Shown here: positions 1-5,974 of the stretch, piece after piece
Layout of the letters: each line of letters begins with the position of its first letter
How positions within the stretch are numbered: the stretch's first letter is position 1
NCBI GenBank assembly: GCA_046540855.1
Contig: JBKHEJ010000057.1
Span: 1 to 13,477, forward strand
Origin: T1Sed10-7 sp046540855
GTDB lineage: Bacteria > Actinomycetota > Nitriliruptoria > Nitriliruptorales > Nitriliruptoraceae
Length of the DNA: 13,477 nucleotides
Direction of reading: 5' to 3'
Made by a program: the position numbers and the translations under genes
Notes under the pieces: model-generated
What the model was told of the DNA's origin: nothing
Database searches by the model: none
The model's input: only the letters and a program-made list of their open reading frames with translations

Positions 1-224
1 TCGGGCGAGACGAGGTCGTCGTCACCGAGGTCGACCCCGGCCGCGTCGAGCGCGTCAGCGACGCTGCCCTCACCTGCGGGGACGTCGTGGACGGTGCCGT
101 CGGCGAGGATCTCGATGGTCGGGCCGGCGGTCAGCGCGAGCGCGCCGACCGACAGGACAGCCACCACGCCGAGGCCGACGAGGGCACGTCGCAGCGCGGT
201 GGAGGGGAAGGTAGGCGTGGTCAT
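1..224 (-). CDS. RpfB/YabE-like secreted protein, N-terminal part (runs off left edge)
   Basis: Only the first ~74 codons are in the window; the gene continues leftward. The protein opens with a short basic stretch (ALRR) and a hydrophobic segment at about residues 14-33 (ALVGLGVVAVLSVGALALTA), a signal peptide or signal anchor. Next comes a segment matching the DUF348 ubiquitin-like repeat found in YabE and RpfB: IEILADGTVHDV, then SVADALDAAGVDLGDDDLVSP. Such proteins usually carry several DUF348 repeats, a G5 domain and a C-terminal Rpf, LysM or 3D domain acting on peptidoglycan; none of that C-terminal part is visible here. In many actinobacteria the order is tatD, rpfB, rsmA(ksgA), which fits tatD lying immediately upstream on the same strand. 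A GTG three codons upstream (231-233) is an alternative start. The family is fairly certain; whether the C-terminus is a true resuscitation-promoting-factor domain cannot be seen. Confidence 0.75.
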   Translation of the reverse strand, partial: MTTPTFPSTALRRALVGLGVVAVLSVGALALTAGPTIEILADGTVHDVPAGEGSVADALDAAGVDLGDDDLVSP

Positions 225-411
225 GTCGGACACGGTGACCGTGGCGGCGGCGGGTCAGTACCGATCGGGGGTGGCCGAAGGAGCGTGCTCCACCTGTCCG
301 AGGCCACCACGGCCACCGGCGCCCGGCCGACGGGCCGAACGCTCGTCTCCGGCACGCCGACAGGGGTGCGGCTGGGCACGCAACAGCCTCCGGCGGCCCG
401 TCAGGGCCCGT

Positions 412-1200
412 TCAACGACCCTCGGAGGCGGATCCGGGAGGCAGCGCGAAGGCCCGATCGGCGTTGGCGAGGATCTGCTCGAGGAGCTCGGCTTCCTCGA
501 CCCCCTGGACCTGCGCCAGCGTGCGCGCAGTGAACGGAACGAAGGAGGGGTCGTTCGGCTCGCCCCGGTGCGGGTGCGGGGTCAGGTAGGGCGAGTCCGT
601 CTCGGTCAGCAGCAGCGAGCGTGGCGCCAGGGCGGCCGCCTCACGCAGCGCCGCCGCGTTGCGGAAGGTCACGTTGCCGGCGAAGGAGAGGAAGTACCCG
701 GCGGCGGCACAGCGCTCCACCACCGTGGCGTCGCCGGAGAAGCAGTGCATCACGACACGCTCGGGGGCACCGACCTCCTCCAGGGTCGCGAGCACCTCGG
801 GCCAGGCGTCGCGGCAGTGGATGACGAGGGTGCGATCGGTCCGCTTCGCGATCTCGATCTGGGCGCGGAACGCCGCGTCCTGCTGCGCCGGGGTGGTGTG
901 GTCGCGGTAGTGGTCACGACCGGTCTCACCGATCGCGACGCAGGCCTCGTCGCGTGCGAGCTCCTCGAGCAGCTCGAGGACCCGGGGCGTGGCTTCCATC
1001 GCGTCGTTGGGGTGGATGCCGACGGCGGCCCAGACCCCGTCGTAGCGGGAGGCGGTCGCGACGGCCTGCAGGGAGGAGGCGAGGTCGGTGCCCACGGTCA
1101 CCATCGTCGCCACGCCCGCCTCGCGGGCTCGATGGACCTGCTCACCAGCCGAGAGCTCGGCGTGGTGATCGAGGTGGCAGTGGGTGTCGATGTACGGCAC
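412..1200 (-). CDS. tatD: TatD family metal-dependent hydrolase (3'-5' DNase)
   Basis: TatD proteins are cytosolic TIM-barrel metallohydrolases of the amidohydrolase superfamily. Family members have Mg-dependent DNase or exonuclease activity linked to DNA quality control. All metal-site motifs are present in this 262-residue protein: DTHCHLD near the N-terminus (H7, H9), GETGRDHYR (E92), VIHCRDA (H128), MHCFSGD (H152) and TETDSPYL (D202). The length is normal for the family. The open frame extends to a GTG at 1213-1215, but the GTG at 1198-1200 is preferred: a GGAGG Shine-Dalgarno at 1209-1213 lies 8 nt before it, and the product then begins just before the conserved IDTHCHLD. The gene sits between rsmI (about 215 bp upstream) and the rpfB-like gene (188 bp downstream), all on the minus strand. 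metG, often found in this neighbourhood in actinobacteria, is absent here. Confidence 0.93.
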   Translation of the reverse strand: MPYIDTHCHLDHHAELSAGEQVHRAREAGVATMVTVGTDLASSLQAVATASRYDGVWAAVGIHPNDAMEATPRVLELLEELARDEACVAIGETGRDHYRDHTTPAQQDAAFRAQIEIAKRTDRTLVIHCRDAWPEVLATLEEVGAPERVVMHCFSGDATVVERCAAAGYFLSFAGNVTFRNAAALREAAALAPRSLLLTETDSPYLTPHPHRGEPNDPSFVPFTARTLAQVQGVEEAELLEQILANADRAFALPPGSASEGR

Positions 1201-1208
1201 GTCGGACG

Positions 1209-1213
1209 CCTCC
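1209..1213 (-). promoter_or_regulatory. Shine-Dalgarno GGAGG that decides the tatD start
   Basis: On the minus strand GGAGG is followed by an 8-nt spacer and GTG at 1198-1200. The motif lies inside the longer open frame that starts at 1215, so it argues that the first five codons of that frame are leader sequence. Confidence 0.55.
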
Positions 1214-1287
1214 ACGGCTCGGCACGGGCGTCGGAGCGGGACGCCTCGCTCCGGCGAGCAGCTGCGCCCACCCCCCGGAACGAGCGA

Positions 1288-1309
1288 CGCCCGCCGGAGG
1301 GGGCGGGCG
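1288..1309 (-). terminator. GC hairpin between rsmI and tatD (possible terminator)
   Basis: CGCCCGCC (1288-1295) and GGCGGGCG (1302-1309) form a perfect 8-bp stem with a 6-nt loop. It lies about 107 nt past the rsmI stop and about 90 nt before tatD. There is no T-tract on either strand, which is common for high-GC terminators, so a role in ending the rsmI transcript is an inference. The rest of the 1201-1415 gap shows no gene and no clear promoter. Confidence 0.35.
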
Positions 1310-1415
1310 CTGACGGCAGCCTAGCAGGTCGCTCGCCTCGCGCGCCGGACGGCCCTGGTGTGCTCTCTACCGGCGGGCGAGGGTCCGAGCGACCCGACCG
1401 GCCCACTCCGCGGCC

Positions 1416-2255
1416 TCAGGACCTGCCGGCCCGCTCCTCCAGCACCGCCTGGTACAGCGCGCGGCGGGACAGCCCTCGGGCGGCCGCGACCTCGCTGACG
1501 GCGTCGCGGGTGCTCAGGCCTGCCGCCACGGCCTCGGCGACCTCGCTGAGCGCCGCGCCCGGGTCCGGTCCACCCTCCGGCTCCGGCGCCCCGGCGATGA
1601 CCAGGGTCACCTCCCCGCGCAGACCGTCGGCCGCCGTCGCCGCGAGCGCACCGAGCGAGCCCCGCTGCAACTCCTCGTGGAGCTTCGTGAGCTCCCGCCC
1701 GAGCACCGCCGCCCGATCCGCCCCGAGCGCCGCGGCGAGATCGGTGAGGTCCTGACCACCACGGTGTGGCGAGACGAACAGGACGAGGGTGCGAGGCTCC
1801 TCGGCGAGCGCCGCCAGCCGTTCCCGTCGGGCGCGACCACGCCGCGGGAGGAACCCCTCGAAGGCGACCCGATCGGTCGGCAGGCCAGCGACCATCAGCG
1901 CCGCGAGCAGCGCCGATGGGCCCGGGACGGGCACGAGATCGACGCCGGCAGCGGCCGCCGCGGCGATCACCCGCAGCCCAGGGTCCGACACCGTCGGCGT
2001 GCCGGCATCGGAGACGAGCGCGAGGTCCTCGCCCGCCGTGAGCCGCGCGAGCACCTCGACGGTCCGGTCGCGCTCGTTGTGTTCGTGCAGCGACAACTGC
2101 GGCACCCCGCTGTCCAGATGGGCGAGCAGACGGCCCGTGCGGCGCGTGTCCTCCGACAGCACGAGGTCGACGGTCCGCAGCACCTCGGCGGCGCGCAGGG
2201 TGAGGTCGTCGAGGTTGCCGATCGGGGTCGCCACCACGTAGAGGGTCCCGGGCAC
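1416..2255 (-). CDS. rsmI: 16S rRNA (cytidine1402-2'-O)-methyltransferase RsmI
   Basis: RsmI uses S-adenosylmethionine to 2'-O-methylate C1402 in the decoding centre of 16S rRNA. The 279-residue protein shows the tetrapyrrole-methylase fold motifs in order: LYVVATPIGNLDDLTLRA (5-22), SEDTRRTGRLL (34-44), SDAGTPTVSDPG (82-93), PGPSALLAAL (111-120), FEGFLPRRG (132-140) and ELTKLHEE (188-195). A C-terminal HTH-like tail (STRDAVSEVAAARGLSRR, about 248-265) is typical of actinobacterial RsmI. The start is GTG at 2253-2255 with GGGAGG at 2264-2269, 8 nt upstream. One detail differs from many homologues: where an acidic residue usually precedes SPHR or APHR, this protein has VSPHR (V161). The gene is divergent from the hydrolase at 2414 and is followed by tatD. 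Confidence 0.95.
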   Translation of the reverse strand: MPGTLYVVATPIGNLDDLTLRAAEVLRTVDLVLSEDTRRTGRLLAHLDSGVPQLSLHEHNERDRTVEVLARLTAGEDLALVSDAGTPTVSDPGLRVIAAAAAAGVDLVPVPGPSALLAALMVAGLPTDRVAFEGFLPRRGRARRERLAALAEEPRTLVLFVSPHRGGQDLTDLAAALGADRAAVLGRELTKLHEELQRGSLGALAATAADGLRGEVTLVIAGAPEPEGGPDPGAALSEVAEAVAAGLSTRDAVSEVAAARGLSRRALYQAVLEERAGRS

Positions 2256-2334
2256 CGCACCTACCTCCCGCTCGCGACCACGCAGGGTCGTCTCCGGCCG
2301 ACCCGACCGCGTGGCCGTGGCTGGGGTCGCGCCC

Positions 2335-2340
2335 TAGGCT
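2335..2340 (+). promoter_or_regulatory. Candidate -10 box (TAGGCT) for the alpha/beta hydrolase gene
   Basis: The 158-bp divergent gap between rsmI and the hydrolase (2256-2413) contains TAGGCT, a -10 type common in high-GC actinobacteria. It lies about 74 nt before the start codon. No convincing -35 is seen 17 nt upstream, so this is tentative. Confidence 0.3.
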
Positions 2341-2413
2341 GCGCGGCCAGGGTCACGCCGCAGGGGGACGGTACCGCCCCGACCCCTGCCCACCTCGCTG
2401 TCGGAGGACCGCC

Positions 2414-3565
2414 GTGCGCCGCGCCCTGCTCTGGGTCGTGCTGCCCGTTTCGGTGCTGCTGGTGGTCGGGCTCGGTGTCGGCGGCTGGTACTACAGCGAC
2501 CAACTCCTGCCCGCGCCGCCCCCCTGGGAGCCCGTCGCCGACCTCACGGTGACCGAGGTCGATCCGGACGCCGGCACCGTGACGGTCGAGGCCACCGAGG
2601 GTGACGTCCTTCTCCCCCGCATCGGCCTCGTGACCGACGACGGGCTGCTCGTCGCCAACGGCGAGGCGGTCCTGGACGAGGCAGGCGTGACCCGCACCGT
2701 CACCCTCCTCGAGGGCGAGTGGCCCGAGGTCGGCGAGCCGGTGGCGGCGACGGTCGACACCTACCGCGGCGACCCCGCCACGACCCTCGGGCTCGCCTTC
2801 GACCAGATCGCCGTGGCCGGGGAGCTCGGCCCGTTGCCGGCCTGGCGGGTCGTCCCCCGCGGGGCCACCACCGACGACACCTGGGTCGTCATCGTGCACG
2901 GCCGAGGTGGCGCGCTCAGCGAGGGCAACCGACTGCTCCCGCTGCTCGACGAGTTCGGGCTGCCGTCGCTGACCGTCTCGGTCCGCAACGACCCCGACGC
3001 CCCGGCCGACCCGGACGGCTTCGGCTACTTCGGGGATCGGGAGTGGCAGGACGTGGAAGCCGCGGTCGACCATCTCCTCGAGGTCGAGGGCGCCGAACGG
3101 ATCGTGCTCGCCGGCTACAGCCAGGGGGCCTCGGCCGCCCTGTCGCTGCTGCGCCGCTCCGAGGTGGCTGACCGGATCGGTGGCGCCGTGCTCATCTCCC
3201 CGCTGGTATCGCTCGGAGCGACGCTCGAGCTGCAGGCCGCGGCGCGGGGCATCCCGGCCCCGCTCATCCCGGCGCTGCTGACCAGCACCCGGTGGATCAC
3301 GACGCTGCGGTCGGGGCTGGACTTCGCCCAGGTCGAGCACGCCGCCCGCGCCGACGAGCTCCCGGCGGGAGTGCCGCTGCTGCTGACGCACGGCACCGCC
3401 GACACCACCGTCCCGTACGAGCCGACGCGGGAGCTGGCCGAGCTGCTCGGCACGCAGGCGACCTACGCCGAGTACGCCGACGTCGACCACGTGCGGGAGT
3501 GGAACTCCGACGCCGTCCGCTTCGAGGCGGACCTCCGCGCGCTCCTCGAGGACGTGATCGGGTGA
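2414..3565 (+). CDS. Membrane-anchored alpha/beta hydrolase
   Basis: This 383-residue protein has an uncleaved-looking N-terminal membrane segment (about residues 5-26, LLWVVLPVSVLLVVGLGV), so the catalytic part probably faces outside the membrane. Residues ~40-155 are a beta-rich domain of no family I recognise. After that comes an alpha/beta hydrolase core: VVIVHGRGG (oxyanion region), a nucleophile elbow GYSQG (S236), HGTADTTVP (acid D330) and DVDHVREWN (H359). The triad Ser-Asp-His is therefore intact. The substrate cannot be inferred; esterase or peptidase-like members of this superfamily look alike. The start is GTG at 2414-2416, preceded by GGAGGA at 2403-2408. The gene is followed by a 283-bp gap and the ABC operon, so co-transcription is not assured. 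Confidence 0.85.
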   Translation: MRRALLWVVLPVSVLLVVGLGVGGWYYSDQLLPAPPPWEPVADLTVTEVDPDAGTVTVEATEGDVLLPRIGLVTDDGLLVANGEAVLDEAGVTRTVTLLEGEWPEVGEPVAATVDTYRGDPATTLGLAFDQIAVAGELGPLPAWRVVPRGATTDDTWVVIVHGRGGALSEGNRLLPLLDEFGLPSLTVSVRNDPDAPADPDGFGYFGDREWQDVEAAVDHLLEVEGAERIVLAGYSQGASAALSLLRRSEVADRIGGAVLISPLVSLGATLELQAAARGIPAPLIPALLTSTRWITTLRSGLDFAQVEHAARADELPAGVPLLLTHGTADTTVPYEPTRELAELLGTQATYAEYADVDHVREWNSDAVRFEADLRALLEDVIG

Positions 3566-3657
3566 GCGAGCCGCCCGCGGCGTGCGAGCGCGACCGCGAG
3601 GTCCATCTCGCAGCGATCACGGCCCTCGTGCCGCTGTGGGAGTGCAGCCGCTGGTGA
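3562..3657 (+). CDS. Possible 31-residue ORF overlapping the hydrolase stop (GTGA)
   Basis: A GTG at 3562-3564 overlaps the hydrolase TGA stop in the GTGA arrangement typical of translational coupling, and the frame stays open to a TGA at 3655-3657. The product (starts VSEPPAACERD, ends PLWECSRW) has two cysteines and no recognisable domain. No separate Shine-Dalgarno is evident beyond the coding region of the hydrolase. It may be chance in a GC-rich gap. Confidence 0.15.
   Translation: MSEPPAACERDREVHLAAITALVPLWECSRW
3611..3636 (+). terminator. Imperfect hairpin after the hydrolase gene
   Basis: CAGCG/CGCTG (3611-3615 with 3632-3636) encloses CACG/CGTG (3618-3621 with 3627-3630) around the loop GCCCT, with a small internal loop. 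It lies 45 nt after the hydrolase stop. There is no T-tract, so termination is only a guess. Confidence 0.25.
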
Positions 3658-3680
3658 CGCCCCGGCAGGACCGTCGTCCC

Positions 3681-3709
3681 TTGCACCATGCAGCGACCCG
3701 TGGCAGCCT
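3681..3709 (+). promoter_or_regulatory. Weak candidate promoter for the ABC exporter operon
   Basis: TTGCAC (3681-3686) resembles a -35 box and is followed after 17 nt by CAGCCT (3704-3709), a poor -10. It is the only -35-like element I see in the 283-bp gap 3566-3848, which otherwise holds two hairpins and no convincing gene. Confidence 0.22.
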
Positions 3710-3727
3710 CCGCTCCTCTCCCTGATC

Positions 3728-3746
3728 GGCGCCGCCGGCCGGCGCC
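3728..3746 (+). other. GC hairpin in the leader upstream of the ABC operon
   Basis: GGCGCCG (3728-3734) and CGGCGCC (3740-3746) form a perfect 7-bp stem with loop CCGGC. It lies about 100 nt before the ATPase start. It could end hydrolase transcripts or be a leader structure; the sequence does not decide. Confidence 0.3.
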
Positions 3747-3848
3747 CCGTGGCAGGACGACGCACCGCCCTCGCTGCCCTACGGTCGCCCAGCTTCCATC
3801 GGCACGTCCTGCCCAGCACGTCGACCCGCGCCACCGCGGAGGATCTGC

Positions 3849-4772
3849 ATGCTCGAGATCGACCGACTCTCCCGCCGTTTCGGCGACCTGCTCGCGCTCG
3901 ATGAGCTGTCCTTCACCGTCGAACCGGGCCAGATGTACGGCTTCGTCGGCTCCAACGGGGCCGGCAAGACCACCACCATGCGCATCATCATGGGGGTGGA
4001 CGACGCCACCTCCGGCGAGGTCCGCTGGCAGGGGTCGGTGCTCGGGAGCAGCCGTCGGGAGCGGTTCGGCTACATGCCGGAGGAGCGCGGCCTGTACCCC
4101 AAGACGCCGTCGGTGCGGCAGCTGACCTACCTCGCGCGACTGCACGGCGTCGACCGCCGCACCGCCGCCACCACCGCGACGGCGCTGCTCGAGCGTTTCG
4201 GGCTCGGCGCCCGGGCACGGGAGCCCCTCGAGCAGCTCTCGCTCGGTAACCAGCAGCGTGTCCAGCTCGCTGCCGCCCTGATCCACGATCCGGTCCTGCT
4301 CGTGCTCGACGAGCCCTTCAGCGGTCTGGACCCGGTGGGCGTCGACGCGCTCAGCGAGGTCCTGCTCGAGCGCGCCGCCGCCGGGGTGCCGGTGGTCTTC
4401 TCCAGCCACCAGCTCGAGCTCGTGGAGCGGCTGTGCGATGCGGTCGCGATCATCGACGGTGGACGGTTGGTCGCGGCCGGGACCGTGGAGGACCTGCGCC
4501 GCGGCCGGCAGCAGCCCACGCTCCAGGTCGAGGTCGAGGGCGCCACCTCGGCCGGGTGGGTGACGCACCTGCCAGGGGTGCAGGTGCTGCGGCAGGACGG
4601 CGACACCTCGATGCTGGCCCTGACCGACGGGACCGACGACCAGCGGGTGCTCGCTGCGGCGCAGGCGGCCGGCCGGGTCCGACGCTTCGGGTGGGTGCTG
4701 CCGACGCTTGCGGAGCTGTACCGGGAGGCGGTCGCGCAACCCCGCCCCGGCACCGAGGAGATGCCCCGATGA
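3849..4772 (+). CDS. ABC exporter ATP-binding protein (NatA-like)
   Basis: This is a cytosolic ATPase subunit of an ABC-2 type exporter, 307 residues long. It has Walker A GSNGAGKTT (34-42), a Q-loop region with the PEERGLYPK form (77-85) frequent in NatA/EcsA-like ATPases, signature LSLGNQQR (130-137), Walker B LLVLDEP (150-156), D-loop SGLD and H-loop H187 in SSHQ. Residues ~225-300 form the C-terminal accessory domain (DUF4162-like) ending TLAELYREAV. The ATG start is preceded by GGAGG at 3838-3842 with a 6-nt spacer. The stop overlaps the permease start by 4 bp (ATGA), so the two are translationally coupled and form one transporter. In the family NatAB exports Na+, but many relatives export other compounds, so the substrate is unknown. 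Confidence 0.92.
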   Translation: MLEIDRLSRRFGDLLALDELSFTVEPGQMYGFVGSNGAGKTTTMRIIMGVDDATSGEVRWQGSVLGSSRRERFGYMPEERGLYPKTPSVRQLTYLARLHGVDRRTAATTATALLERFGLGARAREPLEQLSLGNQQRVQLAAALIHDPVLLVLDEPFSGLDPVGVDALSEVLLERAAAGVPVVFSSHQLELVERLCDAVAIIDGGRLVAAGTVEDLRRGRQQPTLQVEVEGATSAGWVTHLPGVQVLRQDGDTSMLALTDGTDDQRVLAAAQAAGRVRRFGWVLPTLAELYREAVAQPRPGTEEMPR

Positions 4773-5974
4773 ACCGGACCTGGTTGGTGCTGACGCGCGA
4801 GTACACCGAGCGGATCCGCAGCAAGGCGTTCCTGCTCTCCAACGCCGCGATCCTGGCCGTCCTGCTGCTCGGGCTGTCGCTCCCGCTCCTCCTCGGCGGG
4901 AACGGGGAGGAACCGACCGCTCTCGGCGTCGTCAGCGACGAGGCGGCCGAGGTCGGCGAGCTCGCCCTCGCCCAGCAGGAGGCCTTCGGCGTGGAGCTGG
5001 AGCTGAGCCCCCTCGGCTCGCGGGAGGCGGCCGAGCGGGCGCTGGAGGCCGGAGAGGTCGACGTCGCCCTGCTCGACGCCGCGACGCTGCTGGCCGACGG
5101 CACCGTCGGTCGGGGCCTGGAGGCGCTGCTCGCCAACGCCGCCAACACCGTCCAGGTCGACAGCTCGCTCGCGGCGGCCGGGCTGGATGCCGACCAGCGC
5201 GCCGAGCTGTTCGCGATCGCGCCGCTGGAGGTCGAGCAGCTCGAGGACGACGCCGGAGCGGTGGACGTCTTCGACCCCTCGATCATCATCGTGTACGGGG
5301 CGGTGTTCCTGCTGTACGGGCTGCTGGCCATCTACGGGCAGTGGGTGGCCCAGGGGATCGTGGAGGAGAAGCAGTCCCGGGTCATCGAGGTGCTGCTGTC
5401 GGCGCTGAAGCCGACCGAGCTGCTCACCGGCAAGGTGCTCGGGCTCGGCGCCCTCGGGTTGAGCCAGGTCGCGGTGCTGGCCGGCATCGCGGTCACCGGC
5501 CTGCTGCTCACCGACGTGGTGGACATCCCCGCGGCCGGCTGGCGGGCGCTGGCCTTCGTGGTCCCGTGGTACGTGCTCGGCTTCCTGCTGTACGCGGCGC
5601 TGTTCGCTGCCGCGGGCTCGCTCGTCGCCCGGGTCGAGGACCTGCAGAGCGCCACCCTGCCGGTGATCATGGTCCTGATCCTCGCGCTGCTGGCCGTCCA
5701 GGTCGCGCTGGCGGACCCCACCGGCACGGTGGCGACCGTCGCCGGGCTGGTCCCGCTCACCGCACCGATCGTCCAGCCGATCCTGCTGGCGCTCGGCGTG
5801 GCGAGCTTCACCGAGGTCGTGCTCGCGATCAGCCTGGCGCTGGCATCGATCGCGGTGCTGCTGCCGCTGGCAGCGCGCATCTACCGCAACAGCGTGCTCC
5901 AGACCCGCGGCCGGGTCACGGTCCGGGAGGCCTGGCGCGGCAGCGACGCCCCGCGCACGTCGGCTCAGCCGTAG
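4769..5974 (+). CDS. ABC-2 type exporter permease (NatB-like)
   Basis: This is the membrane partner of the preceding ATPase, 401 residues. A short cytosolic N-terminus with REYTERIRSKAF precedes TM1 (about 21-42). A large presumably extracytoplasmic domain follows (43-168). Then come about five further hydrophobic segments (roughly 171-192, 224-248, 261-285, 297-315, 348-368, with another possible near 322-342). The cytosolic coupling region VEEKQSRVIEVLLSALKPTELLTGK (split at 198-222) is diagnostic of COG1668/NatB-type permeases. It starts at the ATG of the ATGA overlap at 4769. The stop TAG (5972-5974) lies inside the 3' end of the convergent protease gene, giving a 10-bp tail-to-tail overlap. 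The last codons therefore lie beside a DNA segment that is duplicated within that protease gene. Confidence 0.92.
   Translation: MNRTWLVLTREYTERIRSKAFLLSNAAILAVLLLGLSLPLLLGGNGEEPTALGVVSDEAAEVGELALAQQEAFGVELELSPLGSREAAERALEAGEVDVALLDAATLLADGTVGRGLEALLANAANTVQVDSSLAAAGLDADQRAELFAIAPLEVEQLEDDAGAVDVFDPSIIIVYGAVFLLYGLLAIYGQWVAQGIVEEKQSRVIEVLLSALKPTELLTGKVLGLGALGLSQVAVLAGIAVTGLLLTDVVDIPAAGWRALAFVVPWYVLGFLLYAALFAAAGSLVARVEDLQSATLPVIMVLILALLAVQVALADPTGTVATVAGLVPLTAPIVQPILLALGVASFTEVVLAISLALASIAVLLPLAARIYRNSVLQTRGRVTVREAWRGSDAPRTSAQP

Noticed and set aside
225..411. c-di-AMP (ydaO-type) riboswitch upstream of the rpfB-like gene
   Set aside because: Such riboswitches occur before cell-wall hydrolase genes in actinobacteria, but I could not find the conserved elements; only a short palindrome GGAGC-GT-GCTCC at 280-291 is visible.
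94..1755. A 553-codon plus-strand frame across the rpfB-like, tatD and rsmI genes
   Set aside because: It is antisense to three well-supported genes and has no domain content.
3688..4125. A plus-strand frame starting in the gap before the ABC ATPase
   Set aside because: It overlaps the ATPase in another frame, and its translation is Arg/Pro-rich without any domain.
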